A DNA stretch of 64,000 nucleotides from Sceloporus undulatus (Eukaryota; Chordata; Lepidosauria; Squamata; Phrynosomatidae): positions 6,064,392-6,128,391 of the forward strand of contig NC_056530.1 in NCBI RefSeq assembly GCF_019175285.1, written 5' to 3'. A program made the translations under genes and the position numbers. Positions 43,512 through 54,800 of this stretch are shown piece after piece; the first letter of the stretch is position 1; the number at the start of each line of letters is the position of its first letter. Below the pieces are notes generated by a model. The model was not told where the DNA came from, searched no databases, and saw only the letters and a list, made by a program, of their open reading frames with translations.

Positions 43512-43615
43512 CTCCCCATGTACCTGAGAAAGTAGACTGAAGTCTAGAAAAGTTCATGCTACCAGCTTCTTTCTTTCAGTTAGCCTCGAAGGTACTACAA
43601 GATTCTCTGATTCCC
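43512..43615 (+). mobile_element. Family B fragment with hammerhead-like core
   Basis: CTGAGAA, a TAGACTGAAGTCTA hairpin, GAAAA, GTTCATGCTACC and the tail CTTTCTTTCAGTTAGCCTCG match family B (15743-15982). It is a single half, not an inverted pair. Confidence 0.5.
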
Positions 43616-43640
43616 AGAATTCTTTGAATTCTATGTATTC

Positions 43641-43681
<41 letters not shown>

Positions 43682-43739
43682 AATGGCCAGGAGCCATAAA
43701 ACTTGACTGAATTCTGTGAGCTGTGGTACCAAACTGTGA

Positions 43740-43848
43740 CATCAATCTTAATTTGTAGATATGCCTTTTTAAATTTCTTTTCAAAAAGTATTCTGGACAC
43801 TTTTTGAAAAGAAAGAGAAAGACATATCTACAAGTTAAGATCAGATCT
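43740..43848. repeat. Short hairpin with about 45-bp arms
   Basis: ATCTTAATTTGTAGATATGC...TTTCTTTTCAAAAAGT pairs with ACTTTTTGAAAAGAAA...GCATATCTAC-like text on the other side, around ATTCTGGAC. Probably a small MITE. A (TTA)n microsatellite lies just before (43643-43680). Confidence 0.6.
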
Positions 43849-44517
43849 TGGAAAGGTTCCTTTCCACAGAATTCTGTCCAGCATTATGGCTACTGGCCAT
43901 GCTGGCTGTGGGATGCTGGCATTTGTAGTTCAATAAAGTAACTTTTCTTAAACTTTGGATTACAGACACGAATGGAGTGGCCCCTTCCCATAATTGGAAG
44001 AGATGTTGGGCATATGGATCAATGAACAGTACCAGGCACTTGCTGTGCCATTATTTTATAGCAAACTATTTTTGTGCTCACACATAAGTCCTGAGTTACT
44101 TCAAAGATTATCAGAGTGGTTGTGGTAGAAGCTTTTGTTGATTAGATTCTGGTTCATCAGATGCCAGAAATGTATCCTCAGTTGGCAGCCGATACATAAC
44201 CAGACTGGCATATATGAAGTGTGTGGTATTTAATCCCAAAGCTGGAAACTTTGACGTGACTAGAGCAGATAAGGGATCAGCCCCAGGACTGGGATTGAGC
44301 TCAATGCTGGGAGTTATTTTCTAATACTAGAGCACAACAGATCTGTGTTCAATTCAGCTTTCCTGAACAGACTTTGTGATTCACAATAATTATTACACTA
44401 TGCTGCTGATGGCTTTAAGTGATGGCAGACAATGGTATCACTCCAAATGGTACACAGTCCTCATACTGATTTTGATTTAGCTGTCTTCTGTTTAGATGTA
44501 CCAAATCATGTCCTAAA

Positions 44518-44640
44518 ACCAATTTATAGCCTTGACTAGAATAGACCCATTGAATCAATGGAGACTTGCTTGGTCAGTGCTGATGTAAATTCCATTTATT
44601 CAATGGGTCTGTTTGAGTCCGGGCTATAAATTAAATTTAG
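44518..44640. repeat. Hairpin repeat with ATTCAATGGGTCT arms
   Basis: AGACCCATTGAATCAATGG and ATTCAATGGGTCTGTTTGAG are inverted, and so are the outer TTTATAGCC/GGCTATAAAT ends. There is no coding capacity. Likely an old MITE. Confidence 0.55.
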
Positions 44641-44904
44641 GCCAGTGGCTGTTTTCCATTCAGATCAGGAGTGTTACGCTTTTCAGACCTTTTAGGTTTT
44701 TACCTGTGGCAAATTTGGAAGGGGTATAAACTGGCAGAGTTTTTTCTTTCACATTTTTTGCAGTCCTTTTGTGGTTGGATCTGCCTCGCAGCAGAGTGTG
44801 GCAATTTGTTTCATTTGTCACTGTGTTTGCACAGATGGAGGCAGACTTTGATGCTGGAATGATGCAGCATTGGAACTGTTGCACGAAGGAAAGACAATTT
44901 ACCA

Positions 44905-45115
44905 TAAATATTCAACTATAAGTCAACCTCATGTATAAGTCGTGGGCAGGTTTTGGGGACAAAATTATGGATTTTGCCATGACCCTTGGATAAGTCGAAG
45001 ATAAAACTTAGGGACGTGCAATAAAAGATCTAAATGATGATGCAAAGGAAAACAATGCCAAAGGACCTATAAAATTATGGCATGCATTTTTGGCTCACAC
45101 TAAAGGCTGGATGGA
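44905..45115. mobile_element. 'TATAAGTCGACCT' element, partial copy
   Basis: It starts near ATTCAACTATAAGTCAACCT and continues GGCAGGTTTTGGGGACAAAA, the same order as 50997 onward and, inverted, 61478-62050. Only one end is present. Confidence 0.6.
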
Positions 45116-45169
45116 TGAGAAAGTAGAGGGATGTCAGTGCTCTTGCCTTTAGAATGTCCTTCCTGTGTT

Positions 45170-45340
45170 GTATTGTTGTTGTTGTGTGCCCTCAAGTTGT
45201 TTCTGACATATGGAGATCCTCTTATGAGGTATTCCTGGCAAGATTTTTTCTGAGCAGTTTGCCATTGCTTTTCTTTGAGTTAGAGAGTGTGTGATGTGCC
45301 CAGACAGAGATTCAAGCTCTGGACTCCAGCCTGAGTTTTA
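45170..45340 (-). repeat. tRNA-derived CORE/MIR-like SINE
   Basis: Antisense copy: GTTGTTGTTGTGTGCCCTCA tail, GGCAAGATTTTTTCTGAGCA, then AGAGAGTGTGTGATGTGCCC. The tRNA-like head is degenerate. Confidence 0.7.
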
Positions 45341-45399
45341 TAGGTTGTCTGAACTGGCAACATAAAGTGCCTTCAAACCAACTTGAAGCCAATTTCGGG

Positions 45400-45865
45400 G
45401 GGGGGGGGGGGATCAGCCTGTACTTTATAGATGTTAGGAAAGCCTTTGATTGTGTAGATCATGAAAACCTATGGGTTGCTCTTAAAGAAATGGCTGTGCC
45501 ACAGCATTTAGTTGTCCTGATGCATAATCTGCTGGCCCTCTCTATCTGTGGGCTTGCCATCTGCAGATTGGAGCATTCACGGATGTCCCTGGCCCATTCT
45601 TCTCAGTGGTGGTGTGTGCATGTGATCATGCCTACATTGAGAAGAACTGGACTTGAGGTCCTGCAATATTTGGCTTCCATTGGAATGGAACCCCTGTGAA
45701 TACAAACAGGGGACTGTAATCAGGAAAAGAGGCTACCATAAGGGCAGAATATGTTGAAATGGAATAGTTTACAGTGGGAAAGGGGGTCAGGCAGGGCTGC
45801 ATTTTGTCACCCTGTTTGCTTAACTTGTATGCTGAACATATCATTAGTAAAGCAGAATTAGACTC
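45400..45865 (+). mobile_element. RTE/BovB-type LINE fragment
   Basis: Two translated blocks, YFIDVRKAFDCVDHENLW...LKEM and GKGVRQGCILSPCLLNLYAE, are adjacent parts of a BovB-like RTE reverse transcriptase. They flank about 230 bp of unrelated text (about 45535-45770), which replaces the expected LYAGQEATVRT-like segment. The piece is short and broken; BovB presence fits a squamate. Confidence 0.7.
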
Positions 45866-45869
45866 ATCA

Positions 45870-46455
45870 ACAGGAGCAGAGTGTCCTGATCAAGGTTTTA
45901 AAGTATTGGTGCCACTCAATGCTGCTTTGGCCAGACTTCACCTGGAATGCTGTGTCTAGCTCTGGGTCCCACACTTCAAGAAGAGTATCAACAAACTGGA
46001 ACTTGTCTAGAGAAGGATAAGAAAGATGATCAAAGGTGTGGAAACCAAACCTTATGAGGAATGACTTAGGGATCTGGATATGTTTAGCTTGCAGAGGAGA
46101 AGACTGAGGGATGACATGATAGCTTTCTTTAAATATTTAAAGGGAAGCCATGTAAAGATTGGAACAAGCTTGTTTTCTGCTGCCCCAAAGACTGGAACAT
46201 GAACCAGTGGATTAAAATTACGAGAAAAGAGATTCCATCTGAACATTAGGAAGAACTTTTTTACTGTAAGAGCTGTTCAACAGTGTGGTAGATTTCCTTT
46301 GAGAGTGGTGGATTCTTCATTTTTGGATGTCTTAAACAGAAGTTGGACAAGCATTTTTCAGGAGTACTTCAAATATACAGGTATATTCCTGCATGGCAAG
46401 GGTTTGGGTTAGATTGCCCTTATGGTTCATTCCAACTCTAAAATTCTGTGAATAT
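45870..46455 (+). mobile_element. CR1 3' fragment
   Basis: Sense CR1 text (CTGGAATGCTGTGTCTAGCT, GAGGAATGACTTAGGGATCT, CATTAGGAAGAACTTTTTTA) ends at CCAACTCTAAAATTCTGTG. It is older than the 6897-8705 copy and abuts the BovB piece. Confidence 0.8.
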
Positions 46456-46621
46456 TTAATATACACAGCAACCGTTTTAAAAGATGCTGGTGGCTACTTG
46501 CTAATCAAGAGTTAAGGGAGAGAGCAAAGCATATGCTTTTCTTAAACATGGTGCTAACTAATAGAGTAGCAAGATCAAACCACTTTACCATAGCTATGCA
46601 TATGATGATCTCTGCAAATGG

Positions 46622-46752
46622 AATAGAATCATAGAATCATAGAGTTGGAAGAGACCACAAGGGCCATCCAGTCCAATCCCATTCTGCCATGCAGGAACTC
46701 TCAATCAAAGCATCCCCGACAGATGGCCATCCAGCCTCTGTTTAAAGAGTAT
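46622..46752 (-). mobile_element. CR1 3'-end fragment, young
   Basis: AGAATCATAGAATCATAGAG through GATGGCCATCCAGCCTCTG in near-consensus form, ending abruptly at TTTAAAGAG. A 130-bp 5'-truncated insertion. Confidence 0.85.
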
Positions 46753-47290
46753 TATTGTAAATCAGAATGACACTAAATGTTGTACTGCACTGATTCCAAC
46801 TAATTATCCCTTCCTTAAGGATATATATTTTTTCTTGCCATCCTGTGGTGAGTATTAACTCCATACTCTGTGACCAGTGACTACTGAGTATTCTCAGTCC
46901 TCATTTATTGGGGAAGAAGGGATGGGTTTAAGATTTTTCTACTTCTTCAAATTGTATAGTCTCCTTAAGTGGAACACCTGTCTCTTCTCTTTTCAGAAGA
47001 CCTTTGGGACCATGTCTGAGTGCTGCATTATCTGCCATTTCTCTGGACTCTGTCTTTAGTGTTACACAGAGCAGGGGTGACCAACTACAGAGGGTCCAGG
47101 GGCTATTTTATACAGACAGCCAGACCTACCACAGGCAATACTAGCCCCCTTTCCATGAAACCAGAAGGGAGACCTCTTTCTGGTTTATACCCCCCCCCCC
47201 CCCAAGCCTGGAGGTGATAAAACAAGGAGCAACAGAGGTGGAGTGTTTGAGAAAAGAATTGCACAGTCCTGGAGGAATAATACTCCAGTT

Positions 47291-47430
47291 TTGTGGGTTT
47301 TTGGGGCTCTGTGGCCATGTTCTAGCAGAGTTTCTTCCTGACGTTTCGCCAGCATCTGTGGCTGGCATCTTCAGAGAAGAAAAACCCACAAAAAACTATG
47401 GATGCCAGCCATGAAAGCCTTCGACTTCAC
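47291..47430. mobile_element. Minimal Penelope-like insertion (family A) with 12-bp TSD
   Basis: The 140-bp insertion is flanked by identical AATACTCCAGTT (47279-47290, 47431-47442). It consists of a minus-oriented segment with a full hammerhead-like core joined to an inverted end piece (AACCCACAAAAAACTATGGA...GCCTTCGACTTCAC). No coding sequence is left, yet the insertion has clean boundaries. Confidence 0.7.
47340..47374 (-). ncRNA. Hammerhead-ribozyme-like motif (family A, best core)
   Basis: The - strand reads CTGAAGA, stem II GCCAGC/GCTGGC with loop CACAGAT, GAAAC, then GTC and AGGAA. Every invariant box of the hammerhead core is present in 35 nt. Stem III is reduced to the palindrome ACGT, so self-cleavage would probably need two copies pairing. 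A catalytic role is inference from the motif. Confidence 0.65.
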
Positions 47431-47637
47431 AATACTCCAGTTGTTTGCAAAAGACCTGGAGGGCATTGGAGGATATTGGGAGCTGTAAAAATGTTCATGT
47501 TGTCATGCAGGTGGCTGTGTGAGCCACATATTCCCACCTCTGACCTAGCAGGAGAAGGTGAGGTCAAATTGTATTCCCTCCCTCCTTGTAGCATGAGCAC
47601 TTCAGAGCCATTAGGTAACAAAAACAAGGAGGACAAG

Positions 47638-47990
47638 CATAGAATCACAGAGTTGGAGGAGACTACAAGGGCTATCCAGTCCAACCCTCTGCCATGCAGG
47701 AACATACAATCAAAGCATCTCTGACAGATGGCCATCCAGCCTCTGCTTAAAGACCTCCAGAGAAGGAAACTCCACCACTCTCTGAGGAAGGAGTTTGTTC
47801 CACTGTCGAACAGCCCTTACTGTCAGGAAGTTCCTCCTAATGTTGAGGTGGAATCTCTTTTCCTGGAGCTTGCATCCATTATTCTGTGCTCTAGCCTCTG
47901 GAGCAATAAGCTTGCTCCATCCTCAACGTGACACCCCTTCAAATACTTAAACTTGTCAACATCCTTTTTGAATTTTGGAGCCCAGAACAG
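47638..47990 (-). mobile_element. CR1 3' fragment
   Basis: The + strand runs CATAGAATCACAGAGTTGGA through CCACTGTCGAACAGCCCTTA and TGTTGAGGTGGAATCTC to a CATCCTTTTTGAATTTTGGA piece, all antisense CR1. A small internal deletion is likely near 47950. Confidence 0.85.
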
Positions 47991-48581
47991 GAGCAGCAGG
48001 ACTAGGACGCTTATCAAATGGGGTTTTTCCAGCTCAGAACCAGGGTGAGTGTGAATTGAGCGATGCGGATTCATGTCATAACGTTCATGTATTTTCACAC
48101 CTGGTTGCTTTCAATGGGAGCCCCTTCTGTGGGGCTTCTGCGGGGTTTCCGAACTGAATCCTTACTGGCTCCTCATTTTGGGGAGTTGGTTAAATAAGTG
48201 GATTGACGGGATTCGCATTGAGGCTCGGTTCGAATTCACTGCTGATTGGTCTGGTGTGGAATGTCAGTTTGCTTGTGCTCTGGAACAGCACCGGAAAACC
48301 CCTGAGTTGCAAACTTCCCATGATGCCGTGCTGCAATTTTGCCCCATTTGCTTCCAGTGTGCCCCCCTGAATGAATGCATTCACGTTTTAACGTGGACAG
48401 GAGACATGCTGGCTAGGAGGGGGGAGATGGGGGGGAGAGAAAGGGAAAAGAGGGGGCAAAGAGAGAGTGGGGTTAGTAAAGTTTCTAAAGGACGTCCTCC
48501 AAAGTGGGGCCAAGGTGGAGGCAGGATTTACTTCCAAGTAGAACTGCAGTTTCTACACTGGTTATTTTTACAATGAAAGAA

Positions 48582-48614
<33 letters not shown>

Positions 48615-48723
48615 ATTTCACTGCAAAATAATAATAACAACAACAACAACAACAACAACAATTTTCCCGGTGGGTGATACATTTGGATGAAGCAGAGAGC
48701 ATTTAGGCTAGGGATGGAGGGTA

Positions 48724-49440
48724 GGTCCAGATGACAGATCTGAAGAGAAAGAAACAGGAGGCTGGAGGGAGAGATGGCACTCCCAGAATTCCATAGCCTT
48801 GAGCCAAGGACCCCACAACAAACTCCAACTCCCATAGTAGTAGTAGTAGTAGTAATAATAATAATAATAATAATAAATTTTAAAATAATATTAATATTAA
48901 TAATAATAAATTATGTTATTAGTTTGCTGATGCACCAGAGCTCTCTGGCAGAGAAGGCTCAATGTCTCAGGACACTGCAGTTCCCAGAATTCCATAGCAC
49001 TGAGCCAGGACAGTTAAAGTGAAGTCAAACCACCGGATTATTTCCTAATGCATATGCAGAGGAAAGGGATTTCAGTCCAGATGACAGATGTGAAGGAAAT
49101 GAAATGGGAGGCTGGAGGGAGAGATGGAACTCCCAGAATTCCATAGCCTCAAGCCAAGGACCCCACAACAAACTCCAACTCCAATAATAATAATAATAAT
49201 AATATATTTTTAAAATAATAATAATTTAATTAATAATAATTAATTAATTAATTTTAAAGTACTACTACTACTACTACTAATAATAATAATAATTTAAGTT
49301 ATTAGTTTGCTGAGGCACCAGAGCTCTGGCAGAGAAGGCTCAATGTCTCAGGACACTGCAGTTCCCAGAATTCCATAGCACTGAGCCAGGACAGTTAAAT
49401 GAGTTAAACCAGATTACCTCCCCAGTGTGAATGCAACCTA
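48724..49440. repeat. Tandem duplication, two units of about 355 bp, MITE-derived
   Basis: Each unit begins TCCAGATGACAGAT, then GGAGGCTGGAGGGAGAGATG, a MITE-core-like CCCAGAATTCCATAGCC, an AAT/AGT microsatellite, and a second core CAGTTCCCAGAATTCCATAG with GGATTA. Unit 1 is 48724-49075, unit 2 49076-49440. They differ mainly in the microsatellite. Confidence 0.8.
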
Positions 49441-49486
49441 AGAGAAGGCAACTGCTACAAAGGGAAGGAGAGATGTAGATGGAATA

Positions 49487-49735
49487 GATGAGGAGAATGA
49501 CAAGAGGATAGATGTAGATATATGTAGCTGAAATAGATGAGGAGAATGACAAGAGGATAGATGTAGATATATGTAGCTGAAATAGATGAAGAGAATGACA
49601 AGAGGATAGATGTATATATATGTAGATGAAATAGATGAGGAGAATGACAGGAGGATAGATGTAGATATATGAGGCTGAAATAGATGAGGAGAATGACAAG
49701 AGGATAGATGTAGATGTGGATGAAATGGATGGGGG
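49487..49735. repeat. 49-bp minisatellite, five copies
   Basis: The unit is GATGAGGAGAATGACAAGAG plus GATAGATGTAGATATATGTA plus GCTGAAATA; starts at 49487 and 49536 give a 49-bp period. The long - strand frames across it (SSISATYIYIYPLVILLIYF-like repeats) are by-products of the repeat, since 49 is not a multiple of 3 and all frames stay open. Confidence 0.9.
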
Positions 49736-50996
49736 CTCTGACATGGAGGACCCCTTTGAATTTGGCTGCCAGGGATGGGGAAATAGAAGAGAGGAAGAAA
49801 GGGGAAGCTGTCATTCCTGTGAAAGTGGAGCCAGACTCCCTTCTTAACGGAAGTGCAGAGGTTCAGGATGCCTTCAGGGCTCCACTGGGCATGTGCAAGG
49901 GTCCCAATTCGAATCGTTGAATCCCCATGGTGTGCATCGGTGTGGAAATACAATTTGCACTCACTCTGCTTTGCCTGAATCCTTGGATTCGATTCCCCCT
50001 CAATTTGGAAGGGTAACGGAAGGGCAACCAGGTGTGATAAAACAGTCACGTTATAACGTCAATTCGCATTGTTTGACTCGCACTCACCCCTGATCTTAGC
50101 TCCAATAACCTCAGTGTGATAAACGCCTAGGTATTGGCAGTGCCCAGTGACCAAGCCAGAGCAGTCACTTGGAGGTTGTGCATGGGAAGATGCTTTCTAT
50201 GAAGGTGGATGGCTGGTTCTTTTCTCCCAATCTAACCAATAGTGACTGGTAGCAGATGCCTAGGATTTCAGATGGCTACTTACCCAGCTCTAGGGGTTTC
50301 TGGGTGAAACAGATTATTTAGATCCAGTTCAATCTTGCTCCAGGCCTGCTTATGAGATGGAGACAGCTTTGGTCACTTTGGTGGATGACCTACCCAGGGA
50401 ACTTGACAGGAAGAGTGTGCCCCGTTGATTCTCCTGTACCTCTCAGTGGTTCAATGCCAGCAACTATGGTATCTTTCTGGGAATGGGATTTATGAGCATT
50501 GTTATGCAATGGTTCTGGCTTAGAGGGGTAAATTCAGATGATGGCGCTAGGCGGGGACTCCTGTTTGGTGCCCTGACTGTTGGCATCTGAGGTACCTCAG
50601 GGTTCTGTTTTGTCACCCGTGATATTTAACATCTACGTGAAACTGTTTGTTGTCTAGAGATTTAGGGTGCAGTGTCACTAATAAGCTGATGACATCTAAC
50701 TTTGTTTCTCCTTCCCATCTGATTCCAAGGAAGCTGTCTCCATACTGAACCAGTGTCTGTTATCAGTATTGGATTGGATGTAGGCAAACAAATTGAAACT
50801 TAATCTAGACAAGGCGGAGGTGCCCTAGTCAATCTAAAGACAGATCAGGGAATAGGTACTCTGCCTGTGCTGGATGAGGTTACACATGCCCTGAAATCTC
50901 AGGTTTGTAGCTTAGATGTTCTCCTGGATTCAACTCTGAGCCTGGATGACCAGGCTTCAGTAGTGGCCAAGAGCACATTTGCACAGTTAAAATACC

Positions 50997-51758
50997 ATAT
51001 ATACTCATGTATAAGTCGACCTCATGTATAGGTCGAGGGCAGGTTTTGGATCCAAAATCATGGATTTTGATATGACCCGTGGATAAGTCGAGGGACAAAC
51101 ACTGGAGGATGTTACAAAAGATCTAAAGGGGGGGGGGGAAACAAAGCACCACTTCCCTCCCTATATCTCCCTTTCTGGACCTCTCCCAAGCATCAGTCTC
51201 GGCATGGAAAAGAGGAAACAAACCTCGGCGCGTGCGCACACACACACACACACTCTTCCCCTTACCAGAAGCATCTCCAAGGCTCATGGCTTGTGAAAAG
51301 GAGGACAGACCCCACTGTCTCTCTGCTTGTCACCCCCAGGACTCCCAAGACTCATAGCTTGCAAAAAGGAGGACAGACCTTTCTCTCTCTCTGTCTTTCA
51401 CCCCCAGGACTCCAAGGCTCATCGCTTGCAAAAATAGAGGACAGACCTTTCTCTCTGCTTTTCACCCCCAAGACTCCAAGGCTCATTGCTTGCAAAAATA
51501 GAGGACAGACCTTTCTCTCTGCTTTTCACTCCCAAAACTCCAAGGCTCATAGCTTGCAAAAATAGAGGACAGACCTTTCTCTCTGCTTTTCACCCCCAAG
51601 ACTCCAAGGCTCATAGCTTGCAAAAATACAGACCTTTCTCTCTCTCTGCTTTTCACCCCCAGGACTTCCAGGCAAAACGGGGTACAAGCCAGGGCATACA
51701 TTGCCTCAACAGCAGCTTGTTAGTGCTGGCTGTGCGGGAAGGCTGAGAGGGAAACAGA

Positions 51759-51814
<56 letters not shown>

Positions 51815-51995
51815 TGAGTGCCAGGGCTTGGAACCATTACAAGGCTACAGAGAAAGGTGGGCACTTCTTCTTTCAAGAAATTTATTAGCATTAACTCATT
51901 GCCCCGTACATAAGTCTACCCATGATTTTGGAGTTCATTTTGGGGCATACATTTTTTGACATATAGTCTATACGTAGTGTGTGAACTATGCTTGT
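50997..51995. mobile_element. 'TATAAGTCGACCT' element, about 1 kb, inside L2
   Basis: It starts CATATATACTCATGTATAAG and CGACCTCATGTATAGGTCGA. The right end (TTTGACATATAGTCTATACG) is a loose inverted match of the left. The interior is non-coding: a 64-bp minisatellite and a CA/GA microsatellite (51753-51811). Related copies are at 44905 and 61478. The family is unassigned. Confidence 0.65.
51290..51680. repeat. 64-bp minisatellite, about six copies
   Basis: The unit is ACTCCAAGGCTCATAGCTTG, then CAAAAATAGAGGACAGACCT, TTCTCTCTGCTTTTCACCCC, CAAG. Unit starts at 51473, 51537 and 51601 are 64 bp apart; earlier units are more divergent. It is internal to the mobile element. Confidence 0.9.
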
Positions 51996-52905
51996 TCCCT
52001 GGGAGACCAGACCTGGTTATAGTGACATATGCCATGATTACATCCCATTTGGACTACTGCAATGCACTCTATGTAGGACTGCCTTTGGAAACTGTTTGGA
52101 AACTTTAGCAGGTTCAAAATGCAGTGGCCAGAATGCTGACCAGGGCCAGATATAGGGAGTATATATTAGCCTATTGAAAAAGTTTTACTGGCTACCACTT
52201 TGTTTCTGGGCACAATTCAAAGTGGTGGTCATAACATATAAAGCTCTATACAGCTTAGGTCCAGGCTATCTGAAATACTATACATCCCCATATGAACCTG
52301 TCAACACTTCAGATCTTCAGAGGAAGGCTGCCAGCATCCCACATTCAGGATACAACAGAGAGCTCCCTTCCGCAGGAGGCTAACCTGGCCCTTTCCCTGT
52401 TCTTTTGCTGGCAGGCAAAAATATTTTTCTTCAAGCAGGCTTTTAATATGTAATTGAATCCAGGGAGGTTGGGTGTCTGTTTGTGTATGTCTTCAATATT
52501 TTACATTTTAAACTTTTTAATGATTTTATATTTTTAGTTTGTTATATTAATGTGATGCTTTTTAATTGTATTTTTAAGATTATAGTGTTTTGTTAGCATT
52601 GTTTGCGAGTCACCTTGGGTCCAAATTTGGAGAAAGGTGGCATATAAAACAAACAAGCAAACAAACAAATAAAAATTAATTTTGCAGCCTCGGTTTGAGT
52701 CTTGGCTGACCCTGGGGCATACAGCCACATGGTAACAACTAGTGCTATTATTCATTATGCATGAGATTCCTTGCTCTACTGTATTGTCATGAAGAGAGCT
52801 TTAATGTTGTCTGTTTAACTGCTGCTATTCTGTTTGCAGAGCATCACTCTAAAAACTCTCAAGGAATGCCTGCTTTTGTTGTTTGCATCCATTAACCTGT
52901 TTTTG

Positions 52906-54048
52906 TAAGACAGCCTATTAGGAAAAAGAAATCAAACATGCTTTAGGAATTGCAGTCTTTCAGCAATGTATAATGTACTCCTTTGGGTTTCTTTGCTGTC
53001 TGCTGCTTTGCATCATGGTTGACCTAGGATGCAACTCACTCTGCGTAACTTACTTTCTCTTGTAACTAGCTGGCAACTTTTACTAGGCCTTTGCCAGCTG
53101 GCTGAAGGTAAAAATAGGTTGTAGTTTCCTTGTTCCAATAGATTTGGAGTGTTTTACATACGTACCAAGAGCGCCAAAGGGCAGGATGGGCTCTCTAGCC
53201 TTATGGCAACCATCCTAGGAGAAGGAAAACTCTAATCTCAAACCTGGGCAGATGGTGCTCATCTAACCCTGTAAGGTCAACCATCCAAGAGAAGGAAACT
53301 CTAATCAAACCTACGACCCGAGGACCTCGCTGCCACCATCCATGCTTGTCAAGGCCTCAGCAGACGAACCTTTGGTTTAAAGGGTGAGGCCAGCTGCGCT
53401 CCACCAGGAAAACCCATTGCACAGGCTCGAAGGATACATCCAATGTCATCAACGCGCTTGTAGAAAGCATGGATGAATCCTTCCTGAATCTTTGTTCGCG
53501 AAGTAAAGCCAAGAAGAAGAGAAGACATACTCTCGATCTGGAAAAGCTGGCTGCCAGGCCTGAAAAATCTTGTTTGCTTTGTCCACTGTTTAGAATTGAG
53601 TAAACTTTCTGAGTTGACTTTCAGCTCTGCTTTGAATGGATTGCAGTAGTAGCAGGGAGATGGAAACATCAGAGCCAACATGACTGAGTGGGTGGAAGCT
53701 GGCCTAATTCTTCTTCAAGTAAACTATTTGTGTGTTCTGCTAGTCTTTATTAGTTGGTTGTCACTTGGCACATCTTGTTCTAGGACTCAATGGGTGTGGT
53801 GGTTTTGTTTTTGGTCTTGTCTCAGGCAACCTTGATTTGTATGAAAGAACCCTTAAATAGCAATAGGTACTTATTAAATACCTATGATTAAGTAAATAGG
53901 CACTTAATAAAGGTATTTATTAAGCACCTATTGCTATATTAAATAACAATAAGTACAGTATAAGACAGCCTATTAGGGAAAAGAAATCAAATATGCTTTA
54001 GGAATTGCAGTCATTCAGCAATGTATAATGTACTCCTTTTGCTTTCTT
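52906..54048. repeat. 88-bp direct repeat pair, 1055 bp apart
   Basis: TAAGACAGCCTATTAGG...GCAATGTATAATGTACTCCT occurs at 52906-52993 and again at 53961-54048 with only a few differences. Flanks of the two copies are unrelated. Between them lies text such as CCGAGGACCTCGCTGCCACC (53318) with no gene recognised, and an AT-rich palindromic patch (53870-53945). Confidence 0.8.
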
Positions 54049-54606
54049 GTATGTCTCTGTGTTTGCATGTGTACATTTCTGTCTTCAAGACTTGTAAAAC
54101 AGCTAAATGGAAAGTCAGACTCTGTGTCACACATGAAAAGTGAAAGGGCATGAGGAAAGATGAGTCTGTGTGTGGATCCGGTATGCTTTGTTGAGGTTAG
54201 AAAATTATTTGAATCATAGAGCTATCATGTCCAACCTACTGCTCAGAGCCATCGCTCTAGCTAAAGCATCCCCAGCAGGTAGCTGTTGAAACTCTTTTTG
54301 AATATGCCCAGAAAAGGAGCCCCACCACCTCGCTAGGCAATTGGTTCCATTGCCGAACCGCTCATTGTCAAGAAGTTCCTTCCAATGTTCAATTGAAATC
54401 TACCCTCCTATAACTTAAAACCATTAGACCTGGTCATACCCTCTAAGGCAGCAGAGAACAAACCTGCCTTCTCCTCCTTTTGGCAGTCCTTGAGGTATTT
54501 AAAGAGTGCAGTCATGTCTCCACTCAAGTTTTCTCTTCACCAGGATAAACCTTTCAACCTTCAATATTTATGTTTTGTTCCCCATTCCTCTTCTCATCCT
54601 TATGCA

Positions 54607-54800
54607 AAGGGGTTTTGTAGAATCTTTGAGACTAACTAAAAGTTGGTAGCATGGGCTTTTGTACACTTTACTTCCTCAGATGCAGATTCAGGTCTACGAA
54701 AGCTCATGCTACCAGCTTCATTCTTTCAGTTAGTCTCAAAGATGCTATATGCTCCCTTTGTATGCTGATATGCAACATGGCTATGTCTTTGAATCTTACC
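54607..54800. mobile_element. Family B insertion in CR1, imperfect TSD
   Basis: Inverted halves share GGTAGCATG.../...CATGCTACC and the tail CAGTTAGTCTCAAAGATGCT. Flanks ATCCTTATGCA (54596-54606) and ATCCTTCTTGCA (54801-54812) look like a mutated target duplication. Hammerhead-like boxes are visible but incomplete. Confidence 0.6.

Larger units (their letters stand above)
50290..52670 (+). mobile_element. L2-clade LINE 3' half, interrupted
   Basis: The left piece (50290-50995) carries broken L2 reverse-transcriptase text (SVPRCS-like, GVPQG-equivalent GAGGTACCTCAGGG, and ISLISADDI-like). The right piece (about 51996-52670) has SHLDYCNALY, VQNAVARMLT and CFWAQFKVVVITYKALYSLG. The 3' UTR ends in repeated AAACAAAC. 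The gap is the element at 50997-51995. Older than the copy at 35 kb. Confidence 0.75.

Noticed and set aside
49438-50049. 203-codon - strand frame with repeated SSIS...YIYIYP
   Set aside because: The frame is produced by the 49-bp minisatellite; every frame is open there.
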